Both the position numbers and the translations under genes were made by a program. Below the pieces are notes generated by a model. The model did not search any database and had not been told where the DNA came from. It saw only the letters and a list, made by a program, of their open reading frames with translations. Shown here one piece after another: positions 48,881 through 58,807 of a stretch of 64,000 nucleotides of DNA; the first letter of the stretch is position 1, and the number at the start of each line of letters is the position of its first letter. The stretch spans positions 1 through 64,000 of the forward strand of contig NZ_BBDM01000006.1 in NCBI RefSeq assembly GCF_001316245.1, given 5' to 3'. This stretch comes from Vulcanisaeta sp. JCM 14467. GTDB taxonomy: Archaea > Thermoproteota > Thermoprotei > Thermoproteales > Thermocladiaceae.

Positions 48881-48980
48881 ATTAATTGAATTGTGATGGG
48901 TTATTTAAAGTCCCTTTTCCCATCCTTGGCGTAGTTCTAGCATAGCCTTTTTAGACTTCATGGTATGCCTTACCAATGAT

Positions 48981-48990
48981 TAATTTTTAT
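48981..48990 (+). promoter_or_regulatory. TATA box of the gene at 49013
   Basis: TAATTTTTAT centred about 27 bases before the GTG at 49013. Confidence 0.45.
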
Positions 48991-49012
48991 ACCAGTAGTT
49001 TGTTGGGCATTT

Positions 49013-49324
49013 GTGTCCTGTGAGGTTTACCTGGATAGGAACACCTTCTCCAGGGGTGAGTCGATCTACATTACCCTAGTTAACCTAGGCAATGCGCCGC
49101 TCCGTATTGGTTCTTGGCAGGTCATTGACGTTGGCGGTAGGGTTGTTTATTCTATCGAGCCTCCCCAAATCATTATTGCCCCAGGCTCCTCATTCGTTGT
49201 TGTTTGGTTTCAGCTTGATAATGAAGGTAAGTCAGTTGATAGGGGTAGGTATAGGGTTGTTTGGCGACCAGTGGTTAATGGTAATGTTCTTGAGTGCTTC
49301 AGTGACTTCTTTGATGTTTTATGA
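49013..49324 (+). CDS. Small Ig-like beta-domain protein, unknown
   Basis: 103 residues, probably one beta sandwich: LDRNTFSRGESIYITLVNLG, APLRIGSWQVIDVGG and APGSSFVVVWFQLD match the strand pattern of CARDB/BsuPI-type domains. Two cysteines (near residues 3 and 95) could pair. No signal peptide is visible, although such domains are usually external. The 3' end overlaps the convergent gene by 6 bases. GTG start fits the TATA box. Confidence 0.5.
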   Translation: MSCEVYLDRNTFSRGESIYITLVNLGNAPLRIGSWQVIDVGGRVVYSIEPPQIIIAPGSSFVVVWFQLDNEGKSVDRGRYRVVWRPVVNGNVLECFSDFFDVL

Positions 49325-49888
49325 TGAACCCCTCATCTTTGTAAGTAAGTATCTGGAAATAACTATGTAGGCCACCGCAAAGACCACGAGGGCTGTGAAC
49401 GGGTCTACCAGGGGTATTGACATCATCGTTATTACGTAGTAAATAATGAGTGATACCAACAAAGATATTGTTAGGAATACGAGCAACCACTTAGTCAGGT
49501 CATTTAATGCTTTGTTAACCTCATCCTCATCATAACCCCTACTACTGAATTCCCTGGCATACCTCACGTAATTGCCATATAATTGGGATAATATTAATGA
49601 GTACTCCACGAGAGCTATAGACCCATTAAACATGACGAGGCCCTGGGGTGGGATGAGCGCCACGTGTAGTGTGTACGGTATATAGCCCTGTGAGGCTACC
49701 GATATTATCAACGCCACCACCAGGGCGGTCCAGGACTCGGCAGATAGGTTATTCATGAGGAGCCCAATAACCCCTATTGAGAGGATCACAGCAATGAGCA
49801 CTAAGGCTATTGACGCGTCGTTAGGTATTAATAATGCGAAGGGTGTCACGGGAAGTACTAGTGATAATACCGCTAGGATCCGTCTCAT
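49319..49888 (-). CDS. Membrane protein at the end of the MoxR/DUF58 cluster
   Basis: 189 residues with about six hydrophobic segments in three pairs (residues about 5-46, 50-75 and 128-180), joined by an internal helical stretch LILSQLYGNYVRYAREFSSRGYDED. No family recognised. Its start is one base from the DUF58 stop, so it is the last gene of the six-gene operon. Confidence 0.65.
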   Translation of the reverse strand: MRRILAVLSLVLPVTPFALLIPNDASIALVLIAVILSIGVIGLLMNNLSAESWTALVVALIISVASQGYIPYTLHVALIPPQGLVMFNGSIALVEYSLILSQLYGNYVRYAREFSSRGYDEDEVNKALNDLTKWLLVFLTISLLVSLIIYYVITMMSIPLVDPFTALVVFAVAYIVISRYLLTKMRGSS

Positions 49889-49889
49889 C

Positions 49890-51188
49890 CTATAACCACC
49901 TGCCCAGGTATGTTGATACCCTGGCGATTAACGACCCAACGCCCTCGCAGGCGGGGTCCCAGGTAATTACCTTGGCATTCCTTGGCAATGCCCTGTATAG
50001 TCTCACCCTATCCCTAATAACCCATTGATTGCAGGGTAATCCACTTATTAAGTTCCTCATTAATACCGTGTCAGGCATTATATCGATTATTAAGGCCCTA
50101 GTAGGCAATTGACTAACTACGTCAATAATTTTCTCAATGCTTTCCCTATTTACGTTTGTTATAATTATTAACGCTGGGTCTGTCTCCTGAATAAGTCTAT
50201 GCAGGGCTGGGTCCATGGTATAGCCCTTAATGGGTAATGCCCTCACAAACATTAGCTCCCTCAACAGCCTGTAGTATTGGGTAGTCCCTGAGCTTGGTAT
50301 AACCCTTGGGCCCATTGGTATTGTCCAAAGACCAACGTTGTAGCCATACCTAAGCAAAACCCGGCTTAGGGATAGTGTGAGGGATATCCCGTACTCAAGG
50401 GGGTTATCCTCGGCGGTTCCATACCTCATCCACCAACCAATGTCCAGCAGTATTATCGTTGTCCTAAGTCCCTCCCTCTCATACTCATTAACCATGACTC
50501 TATGGCTGGGGTCCCTGGCAGTCGCCTTCCAATTAATGAATTTATAGGGGTCGCCGGGCACGTAATTCCTGACAGACCTAAACTCCGTGGAGTATGGCCC
50601 AAGTCTCGATGGTGGGTACCTGGGCAATCCTTGCCTTGGCTTAACTATTCCGAGAACCCTCCTGATAATCTTAATCCTTGGTATCACCTGAACACTTCCT
50701 TCAAGCTTTATGAAGCCCCTAATTGGTTCATGAATTCCCAGGGCATTATAGTACACGTAATCAATACCGCCCAATGAATAATTACCCCTCTTAACTGCCC
50801 TTAATACATACGTAAACCTCCTATTCACGTCACTAAATCCCTTGAAGATTACGTGGACATTATTACCCTTGGTTAATTCAAAACCCTCAGTCATGGATGT
50901 GTCTGGTATCGGTGGTGCCCTGATTATTAGTAGGCCGAAGCCCCCGTGAACCTTAACGTTTAATTCTATGTTCAGTTCCTCACCAACATACATAACACTC
51001 TTATCGGCATTGAGGGTTATCGATATCGTGGGTTTATCGCCCAGGCTTAACGCTATCACTAGTAGGATTAGGGGGAATAGGATAGAAAGTATGTATGGCT
51101 TAGACGTAGTCAGTACTGCGATTGCGGCTATAATCATTGGAAGAAGCATTAGAAGTAGTAGCGTTTTCGAGAACTCCCTCATTAACAC
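49890..51188 (-). CDS. DUF58 domain protein (MoxR-associated)
   Basis: 432 residues. Two N-terminal membrane segments (about 8-46) precede an extracytoplasmic-like beta domain, then the DUF58 signature FRSVRNYVPGDPYKFINWKA and a von Willebrand-like segment TTIILLDIGWWM. The MIDAS serines (DxSxS) are replaced by DIGWW, so metal binding is doubtful. DUF58 proteins work with MoxR ATPases, encoded directly upstream with a 3-base gap. Probable role in maturation of a protein complex at the membrane. Confidence 0.87.
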   Translation of the reverse strand: MLMREFSKTLLLLMLLPMIIAAIAVLTTSKPYILSILFPLILLVIALSLGDKPTISITLNADKSVMYVGEELNIELNVKVHGGFGLLIIRAPPIPDTSMTEGFELTKGNNVHVIFKGFSDVNRRFTYVLRAVKRGNYSLGGIDYVYYNALGIHEPIRGFIKLEGSVQVIPRIKIIRRVLGIVKPRQGLPRYPPSRLGPYSTEFRSVRNYVPGDPYKFINWKATARDPSHRVMVNEYEREGLRTTIILLDIGWWMRYGTAEDNPLEYGISLTLSLSRVLLRYGYNVGLWTIPMGPRVIPSSGTTQYYRLLRELMFVRALPIKGYTMDPALHRLIQETDPALIIITNVNRESIEKIIDVVSQLPTRALIIDIMPDTVLMRNLISGLPCNQWVIRDRVRLYRALPRNAKVITWDPACEGVGSLIARVSTYLGRWL

Positions 51189-51191
51189 TCA

Positions 51192-52145
51192 CTACCTGGG
51201 CACCGGTATCTTCTCAACATACTCCCTAACAATATCCTCACCACTAACGCCCTCCAGGGCAACCTCAGGCTTAAGCACAATCCTATGACCAAGGGTCTCA
51301 ACAATGACCCTCTTTATATCGTCAGGTATTACGTAGTCCCTACTATCAATGACGGCCATGGCCCTACCAATACTCATCAGCGCCATTAACCCCCTGGGGC
51401 TCGGCCCGGCGAGTACCCTGGGATCCCTCCTAATGATACTGAAGCTCGCTATGTACTTCATGACATCCTCACTAACCGTAACGCTACTCTCCACGAAGTC
51501 CCTAATCATTAGCAACTCCTCACCGCTCAACACAGTCCTTACCTGGGGTGTTGGGTCATTACTACGCCATGAGATCCTACGCTTAAGTAACTCAACCTCA
51601 TCCCTCGGGTATCCTAGTTTTATTCTTATCATGAATCTGTCGAGTTGTGCTTCGGGTAGTGGGTATGTGCCTTCAAGCTCAATAGGATTCTGCGTAGCGA
51701 CTACGATGAATGGTTGCGGAAGCTTTATGGTCTCACCCTCAATTGTTACCTGGCCCTCCTGCATAGCCTCAAGAAGAGCAGACTGAACCTTAGGAGGAGC
51801 CCTATTAACCTCATCAGCAAGGACAAAATTCGCAAATATTGGGCCAAGCACTAATTCAAAGCTGCCCTTATCAGGTCTCCAAACCTTAGTACCGATAATG
51901 TCACTGGGCAGTAGGTCCGGGGTGAATTGGATCCTTGAGAACCTGAGCCCGAGGACCTTAGCAAGCATTTTTGATAGGAAGGTCTTGCCGATGCCTGGCA
52001 CATCCTCGATGAGGACATGGCCGCCGGCAATTATCGAGGCCAGTATTTTGGCGAGGACATCCTCATTACCAACGAAGTACCTAGTTATTTCGTTAATCAC
52101 GGCCCTAATCCTCTCCGTTACGTAATCAATACCGACCTTACTCAT
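51192..52145 (-). CDS. MoxR-family AAA+ ATPase
   Basis: 317 residues. Walker A EDVPGIGKTFLSKML, Walker B with VLADEVNRAPPKVQSALLEAM, sensor 1 VVATQNPIELEGTYPLPEAQLDR, and the sensor 2 region with SPRGLMALMSIGRAMA. MoxR proteins are chaperone-like AAA+ ATPases acting with DUF58/VWA partners. Lies between the membrane protein and DUF58 gene in one operon. Confidence 0.93.
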   Translation of the reverse strand: MSKVGIDYVTERIRAVINEITRYFVGNEDVLAKILASIIAGGHVLIEDVPGIGKTFLSKMLAKVLGLRFSRIQFTPDLLPSDIIGTKVWRPDKGSFELVLGPIFANFVLADEVNRAPPKVQSALLEAMQEGQVTIEGETIKLPQPFIVVATQNPIELEGTYPLPEAQLDRFMIRIKLGYPRDEVELLKRRISWRSNDPTPQVRTVLSGEELLMIRDFVESSVTVSEDVMKYIASFSIIRRDPRVLAGPSPRGLMALMSIGRAMAVIDSRDYVIPDDIKRVIVETLGHRIVLKPEVALEGVSGEDIVREYVEKIPVPR

Positions 52146-52178
52146 TACTAGCCTAATATTGAATGCTAAGAGTTAAAA

Positions 52179-53242
52179 TTAAGCATTTTTGTTGCCCAAT
52201 AACTCACTGAGTAGTTCATTGACGAGGTTAATCCTATCCCTAACCTCCATTTCGAGGACCCTCCTATTGACCCTCCTACATGTTGATATGCCTGAGTAAT
52301 TTATTAACCTATCAAGCCTATCAATAATCGCCTTATAATCCAGTCCGTCATTCGTTAATTCATGGACCAAGTACGCAATTAACTTATCCTTCTTTCCACT
52401 AACCACGAACTCCCTAACAGCCTCCTCAAATAGTGAGTACTCGGGTGATGGGACGACCTTAATCTCGCGCTTGTGCCTCTCGAACAATTCCTCCTCAATA
52501 CCCTCAACCACGCTTAACCCACCAATGTATAGCCTGTACCCCGCATATACTATGGATATTGAGGCAATTATTATGAATGCTATTAATATGTACATGTTCC
52601 ATGTTGGTGGTTTTGGTATTGAAAGTAATGAATACAGCAAACCAATCCCGAAGCGGCAAGCGCCAATGGGCGTGAATTCCTAATAATCCCCCTAACATTA
52701 ATGCCGCGCTCCTCAATCATCGTAACCGGAGCGAGTACTAGATAAACAATGGAGGTCGCAGCAAATGGGTAAAACAACGGTAGGTAAAAGGCCCCAAATA
52801 GGTAACCAAGCCCAAGGAATATGAAGAAGTACGATAAATACCTAAACAATGACTCAGTAGGGCTCATTCCAATTACCTGCCTCGCTGAATACCTATCAAT
52901 TATCGCACCAATTATGACTAAGGCCAGGAAGTTCATTAAGTAATTAATGATGAGCTCGTAACTCTTGTAATTAGCAATTAATATGGAGGTTAACCCTCCA
53001 ATAAATAAGTATGTGAATAACGAGGGCGCCACCAACCTCTTAAGCATGTCCGCAGCAGCACTACTACGGTGTTTGACGAAATCGCTGATTAAGATCGTCG
53101 TTATTAAGGCTGTCGTAGGTATTATTAACGTAGCAATTAGGTGAATGCCAATGGACCTCATTAGGAGTAGTAATAATGTAAGTGATGCAAGTATTACGTA
53201 TGCAATTACGTACTTAATGACTGAATTATGAGGCACCCTCAC
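52179..53242 (-). CDS. Polytopic membrane protein of the MoxR cluster, frameshifted
   Basis: Two overlapping frames belong together: the first 195 residues hold about six membrane segments; near 52655 one missing G restores ALAASGIGLLYSLLSIPK, a seventh membrane segment (YILIAFIIIASISIVYAG), and a cytoplasmic helical tail of about 110 residues with CRRVNRRVLEMEVRDRINLV. About 354 residues. Without the repair the gene would be split in two. Family not recognised; sits between the DUF4129-like gene (17-base overlap) and moxR. Confidence 0.65.
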
Positions 53243-54380
53243 AGATGATCACCCTGGCATCCCTAAAGACCTTACCCAAGGCCCTAAGGAACTCCTCATA
53301 ATCACGCCTATCAACGTCTCTAAGCCCATACCTAACCCTTTCAAATAACTCAATAATCGTATTTACCGAGTCCCAATCACCATTGACAACACCATCACTA
53401 ACCAACTGCCTCATTACCTCCCTAATTGTTGCCGAATCCTTAATCGCAGCGTCTCCTATGTTTAGTCTAACAAAGTTAATAATATCATCCCTATAATCGC
53501 CAGCCCTAATGAATAAGTGATCCTCCCTATCGCCAAGCCTAATGCTAATGTCGTAACAACCCCTCGAAGGCATTACTAACAAATTACCCCTTAGTACTCC
53601 AGGCTTCGTAACGGCGACCTCGGCATTTCCCCTAATAATGATGGGTAATGGCTCGTTGAACCTCCAAATCAGTGGTAAATCCCTGGGTATCCCCATGTCA
53701 ATCACGGCATTACCACCCCAACCACTGATACTCTTTATAGTCTCTCCCGGAAGTAGCTTGATGTCTTTCGGTAACTTAGTAAGTACTTCATTACTACTTC
53801 TCGATACTGGGTTGATCCTAGTGTCGATCCTCGTATTAATACTGGTAATAGTACTATTTAATTGATTGCCCGTATGAATATCTCTCCTTATTATTGTTAA
53901 GGAACTAATACCTATGATTATGACCGCCATCACCATCACAATGATTATTAATAATGGCGGTATTTTCAATGAAGTCATTACATTATTCACATACTGCTGA
54001 CCACTTCCCGAACCTACTTGTGAAATCGAGGTACCTGAAGAACCACCACCTAACATTTGTGGGGGCTTTGGCGTACTTATCACTAGATGTTTCGTGATGT
54101 TGAATGGTATGTTGGGCATTATTATTGGCAGTGGTATTAATGGGATGTACAACTCTGCACTACGGGTTTCATTTATGTGCTGCGGTATTGTTATGTTCAT
54201 TGGTGGCAATGTAATTATCGGTTGTGGTAAGTTTACGTGAATATTTAATGAGGTACTTCCCTGCTGTCCCCTTGATTCATTCAACTTTATTAACATGCCT
54301 ATCGAGGATGTTAATAACCATGTTATTAATAATCCAATAATTAATACCAAAATTGCAGATTTATTCACATAATCACGCAC
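53226..54380 (-). CDS. Membrane protein with DUF4129-like C-terminal domain
   Basis: 384 residues: N-terminal membrane segment (10-31), a Pro/Ile-rich external region with N-glycosylation-type sites, a second membrane segment at about 142-166, and a cytoplasmic C-terminal half. Residues about 310-370 (SATIREVMRQLVSDGVVNGD, IELFERVRYGLRDVDRRDYE) match the DUF4129 pattern found with transglutaminase-like and MoxR/DUF58 genes. No transglutaminase domain is seen. Probably couples the external part to MoxR inside. Confidence 0.6.
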   Translation of the reverse strand: MRDYVNKSAILVLIIGLLITWLLTSSIGMLIKLNESRGQQGSTSLNIHVNLPQPIITLPPMNITIPQHINETRSAELYIPLIPLPIIMPNIPFNITKHLVISTPKPPQMLGGGSSGTSISQVGSGSGQQYVNNVMTSLKIPPLLIIIVMVMAVIIIGISSLTIIRRDIHTGNQLNSTITSINTRIDTRINPVSRSSNEVLTKLPKDIKLLPGETIKSISGWGGNAVIDMGIPRDLPLIWRFNEPLPIIIRGNAEVAVTKPGVLRGNLLVMPSRGCYDISIRLGDREDHLFIRAGDYRDDIINFVRLNIGDAAIKDSATIREVMRQLVSDGVVNGDWDSVNTIIELFERVRYGLRDVDRRDYEEFLRALGKVFRDARVIICEGAS

Positions 54381-54409
54381 AAATTCCGAATTTAAAATTC
54401 TTAGTAACC

Positions 54410-55078
54410 CTAACCTGTCCTTTGATCAAGTACTCTGCCCAGGTCAAACGCCAACAATGCAGTACCCACACTAATAAGTAAACCTCCAATCAATGGTGTC
54501 TCTATTGTTAAAATGCCGATTATTGTGATTAGGGCACTTACCTTAGTCCTAACCACGCTAAAGTCACTACCCAGTCGATATAGGGTTACCATGCTTAGGA
54601 TAGACCCGAGGATCCCCAGGACCAGGGATATGAAGAGCGGTAGTGGTAGGTAAAGTGAGAATACGATGAAGTACTTATTGTAGGTCAGTATGAGTGGTTC
54701 CATTATTATTGGCTTGGGAATTAGGATATTACCCGCAAGTTCATTAACCATTAGATAGCCCGTGTAGGCTACATTCATGAAGTATGATGCCGTGATTATA
54801 ATCGATCCAATAAATCCAATGAAGTACCTCTTACTGTAATGGGTAAGGTCTCTGAAGCCAAGTAGCCAAAACAATACTATGAGTACGTACGGTATCACCG
54901 TGGATATTAAGAGGAAGTATGACATCACGACTGTGAATATGTACGCAGCCAGTGGCGTGATTAGTAATGATAAGAATAACAATAATGTTAGGATAATAAC
55001 GTCAGCAGATACTATGAATAGTGACCAGCGAATATACGTTATCCCACGCTCCAGGAAATCGATCGCCATTACCTTCAA
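54410..55078 (-). CDS. Polytopic membrane protein, first gene of the MoxR cluster
   Basis: 222 residues with about six membrane segments (for example VDVIILTLLLF-like and VTLYRLGSDFSVVRTKVSAL in a cytoplasmic loop). Ends 29 bases before the DUF4129-like gene. An A/T-rich element (GTTTAAATTC) precedes its start. No family recognised; transport or regulatory role is unknown. Confidence 0.6.
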   Translation of the reverse strand: MKVMAIDFLERGITYIRWSLFIVSADVIILTLLLFLSLLITPLAAYIFTVVMSYFLLISTVIPYVLIVLFWLLGFRDLTHYSKRYFIGFIGSIIITASYFMNVAYTGYLMVNELAGNILIPKPIIMEPLILTYNKYFIVFSLYLPLPLFISLVLGILGSILSMVTLYRLGSDFSVVRTKVSALITIIGILTIETPLIGGLLISVGTALLAFDLGRVLDQRTG

Positions 55079-55111
55079 TGATTTTTAGGCAATGTGGAAT
55101 TTAAACATTTA

Positions 55112-55920
55112 TTAAAGCTCAATTACAGAACCAACACCACCAAGCCTAACTGCCCTAGCATGGCGTTATATAACGCCGCAATGCCAAGAATACCCGTGCA
55201 GTGCGTACCCACGACAACACTAGGCGACTTAGCAACCAGGTAATTAGTTACCTGCCTAATCCTATCCTCACCTAACCCCATGAAATGAAGTCCACCAATA
55301 ATTGCGTATAACCTGTCCAACCCAGTTAATTGAAATCCATACTCCACAATATTCTCAACACCCGAATGCCCACAACCAGTTACTGCTATCAATCCGTTTG
55401 GATGCTTTATGTATAGTGCCATGTCGTCAGGCACTTCATCAGTGACGGCGCCGGTGTGCGAGGGACCCCACCTCCTCGGTATTTCACCTGACACTATGAC
55501 GCCATCCGTTATCTTATAGGGCTCCTTAATCAGTATTAACTCAACGCCCTTACTCTCCAGGTAATCACTCGTGAAGTCTACACTTATGTCCTCAAGCTTA
55601 CCACCCTCGCCGGTGGCGTAGGCCTTTGTGAATAGGTTAGTGTGCGCAATCATTTTTATGGGTCTTGACCTCGCGTTGAGGAGTGCCTTAACACCGCCGG
55701 TGTGGTCAATGTGCCTATGACTAATCACTAGGTATTCAGGTTCGTTAGGGTCTATGCCGAACGCCCTCATGTTATTTAATAATGCCATTCCCGTGAGCCC
55801 AGTATCATAGAGTATTTTATAATCATGTAAATAGGCTGCAAACCCCCACTCACTTAATAGCCGTCTGCTTAATGAGGAGAGTTGAGTTGCGTAATTATCG
55901 ACTAATATCGTTATCTTCAC
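55112..55920 (-). CDS. Metallo-beta-lactamase fold protein (MptA/beta-RFAP-type superfamily), frameshift at end
   Basis: The zinc motif SHRHIDHTGG is the HxHxDH of the fold; further ligands are GCGHSGVENI and VGTHCTGI. The arrangement resembles archaeal proteins annotated as 7,8-dihydropterin-6-methyl-(ribofuranosyl)-aminobenzene phosphate synthase-like hydrolases (COG1237). The C-terminus LGQLGLVVLVL is abnormal; with one added base near 55150 it ends RLGGVGSVIEL at a TAA at 55112, the family ending. About 269 residues. Confidence 0.82.
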
Positions 55921-55990
55921 AACCCTTAGCTCACTTGTATTAATTTAAGTTTTAAGGTATATACCTCTATATATGCATTATATTCAGAAG

Positions 55991-56000
55991 CCTTATAAAT
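55991..56000 (+). promoter_or_regulatory. TATA box of the acyl-CoA synthetase gene
   Basis: CCTTATAAAT centred about 26 bases before the ATG at 56022. Confidence 0.55.
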
Positions 56001-56021
56001 CAATGAATTAATGCCCTTGAC

Positions 56022-57706
56022 ATGCCAACTGAGGAAATTAAGTCCTTTTTCTATGACTTCCCATTAACAATAGACAAGATACTTGACTACGCAGTCACTG
56101 CCTTTCCTAATAATGAGGTTGTTTATTGGCCTCCTGGCGGCTCTAGGGTTTCGGTAACCTTCTCCCAATTCGCAGATAGGGTTCGCAGGGTAGCAGCAGC
56201 ACTAATGGACCTTGACCTAAAGCCTGGTAAAGCTTGGGAGTTGGGTAGTAAGGTTGCCGTGCTTGAGTGGAACACGCTTAGGTACTTAGATCTTTACTAT
56301 GCAGTTCCAAGTATTGGTGCCGCGCTGTTCACGGTTAATGCAATGCTTGCGCCCAAGGAGATCATATACACAATGGGTGTTGCAAAGCCTGAGGTATTCA
56401 TTGTAAACATTGATTATTTTGAGCCATTGCTTAAGCCAATACTTGATAATGTGAAGAGCATAAAGGCCGTTATCTACATGAGTGATAGGGGTAAAACGCC
56501 AAGTCAGGATTATGGTGTTAAAATGATTCCTTACGAGGACCTACTCAAGCACGAACCACTCAGGGAATTCCCAGAAATCGACGAAAGAACACCGGCAACA
56601 ATGCTATTCACATCAGGAACAACGGGATTGCCAAAGGGTGGTTACCATACACACAGGGGCTTGTTCTGCATACATTATCCACAGCACTCGCCGTGAAGAA
56701 TCCACCAATAAATGCCTCACAGGATGATGTCGCCATGGTTCTAGTACCCATGTACCATGTACATGCATGGGGCTGGCCCTGGTCCACGATGATTAACGGC
56801 CATAGGAAGATTGTGTATCCCGGACGCTTTGATTGGGGCCACATACTAAGGCTAATTCATGAGGAAGGTATCACATTTTCAGCAGGTGTGCCTACAATAC
56901 TTTATAACCTACTTAACCATCCAGACTCGCCAAAGTATGACCTAAGCAGGCTGAAATTCATAGTCGGCGGCGCAGCATTGCCAGAGGGTTTGCTAAAGGC
57001 TGCCCAGGCAAGGGGTGTGACCGTTATTAGTGGTTATGGACTAACCGAGACTGCACCTGTGCTGACCATAGCCTACCTAAGACCTGACCATAAGGACCTA
57101 CCTCCGGAGAAGAAGAACGAGATTTACCTAAGGACAGGGATCATCATACCGCTTGTTCAGTTGCGCGTTGTTGATGAGCAGGACAGGGATGTACCTAGGG
57201 ACGGTAAGACAATTGGCGAAATAGTTGTTAGGGCTCCATGGCTATTCAGGGAGTATATTGGTGATCCTGAGAAGACGAGGAATGCATGGCGCAACGGCTG
57301 GTTCCACACGGGTGATGCCGCTGTTTGGTTCCCCGATAATTACGTTAAGATCGCCGATAGGCTTAAGGACGTAATCAAGAGCGGTGGTGAGTGGATACCG
57401 AGCCTAAGGCTTGAGGACTTAATAAGCACGCACCCAGGCGTTAACCTAGTGGCTGTCGTTGGAGTTCCTCATGAGAAGTGGGGTGAGAGACCTGTGGCGA
57501 TCGTTGTGCCCAAGCCTGGCTATGAGGGTAGGTTGACTGAGGATGAGATTAGGAACTACCTGATGCGGTTCGTGGAGAGGGGCGAGATACCGAAGTGGTG
57601 GATACCAGATAAGGTGATTTTCGTAAAGGAGTTGCCACTGACGAGCACTGGCAAGATTGATAAGAAGGTGCTTAGGGACCAGTATAAGGACGCGCTTAGC
57701 AAGTAA
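56022..57706 (+). CDS. AMP-forming acyl-CoA synthetase, frameshifted
   Basis: Activates a fatty or organic acid to its CoA ester. P-loop LFTSGTTGLPKGGYHTHRG, then one G missing near 56650 (GLVLHTLSTALAVKN restored), then YHVHAWGWPW, GYGLTETAPVL, NGWFHTGDAAVW, and the C-terminal lysine in LTSTGKIDKKVLRDQY. About 561 residues, related to medium-chain acyl-CoA ligases. The hinge segment reads KSGGEWIPSLRLED, where most members have S-S after I. Substrate is uncertain. Confidence 0.88.
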
Positions 57707-57742
57707 GCACTTAAATCCAGCACCAGGTTTAAACCCAGTATA

Positions 57743-58484
57743 ATGAGGATCATTTCCTGGAACATAAATGGGTTGAGGAGCATAATGAGGAAGGGGGCGC
57801 TCGAGAAGTTGCTTGGCGTGGGGAATTACGACTTGGTCCTGCTTCAGGAAATTAGGAGTTCGGGTGATGTGCCGTTAACGATAATGGGCATGGGCTATGA
57901 AGCATATCCATTCCCGGCAATAAAGCCTGGCTATGCAGGCGTTATGACGCTCACAAGAATACACCCAATCACGGTCGTTAAGGGTCTTGGGGTTAAGGAA
58001 TTTGATGCTGAGGGTAGGGTCATCACGGTGGAGCTTAACGAATTTTACGTAGTCAATGCATACTTCCCCAGGGCAGGTGATGACCTTAGTAGGCTAGGAT
58101 TCAAACTATCCTTCTGTAGCGCGATTGAGAAGTACCTGGACAATTTAAGGAGTAAAAAAACCCGTGGTGATTTGCGGGGACTTCAACATAGCCAGGGACA
58201 GGATTGACTCATCATTCTGGGACGAGAAACACCCTGGATTGACTCCCGAGGAGAGGGCTTGGCTAAGTCAATTCCTCAGTAAGGGCTTCATAGACATTTA
58301 CAGGGAGTTGCACCCGAACGCCAGGGTATTCACGTGGCGTAGTTATAGGGAGAGGTGGAGGGCAATGAGGATTGACTACTGCATTGTCAGTGATGAATTA
58401 AGGAATAGGGTCATTAAGGCGGAAATTCTAACAGATATTGAGGGCTCAGACCACGTACCAGTCATGACCGAGTTAAGCACCTAA
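57743..58484 (+). CDS. xthA: Exonuclease III / AP endonuclease, frameshifted
   Basis: DNA repair nuclease for abasic sites. MRIISWNINGLRSIMRKGA is the family start and LLQEIRSSGD the first metal site. The second part has VVICGDFNIARDRIDSSF, MRIDYCIVSDELR and GSDHVPVMTEL with the catalytic Asp-His. The break near 58153 lies in a run of seven A; it needs one A too many or two too few, unlike the missing G/C in other genes. About 247 residues. GCACTTAAATCC about 29 bases upstream is a TATA candidate. Confidence 0.9.
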
Positions 58485-58695
58485 GTGTTAAACCGCCACG
58501 CGTTAGCAATCTATACACGAGGCACCTATCCTCAGACCCGCCGCAATTAGCCATGCACCTAATTTCATAATTAACTACCTCACAATTAACCATGTACTCA
58601 TCAGCGCCATACCTATCCATATAACGAGTACCGAGTCCATAGGCTAGTGCAATCAATAAATAGTCAATGGGCCTCAAATTACCAATCCTAATCAC
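58462..58695 (-). CDS. Small cysteine-containing hypothetical protein
   Basis: 77 residues: N-terminal hydrophobic helix LIALAYGLGTRYMDRYGADE, then several cysteines (VNCEVVNYEIRCMANCGG, EDRCLVY, LRCLTRS). The spacing could support a metal site. Convergent with xthA and overlapping its end by 23 bases, which lowers confidence. No family recognised. Confidence 0.35.
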   Translation of the reverse strand: MIRIGNLRPIDYLLIALAYGLGTRYMDRYGADEYMVNCEVVNYEIRCMANCGGSEDRCLVYRLLTRGGLTLRCLTRS

Positions 58696-58807
58696 TACCC
58701 CATTAACTTCAGCATAATAATCAGACCCAACCTACGGAGTTTTATAATCATGATGTAAAACTGAAATTTTAATAATTTTTAAGGAAAGCTTCACATTAAA
58801 TGGGTAA

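Noticed and set aside
52179-52640. Separate 153-residue membrane protein
   Set aside because: It is the C-terminal part of the 53242 gene; one added G near 52655 joins them in a smooth membrane-protein sequence.
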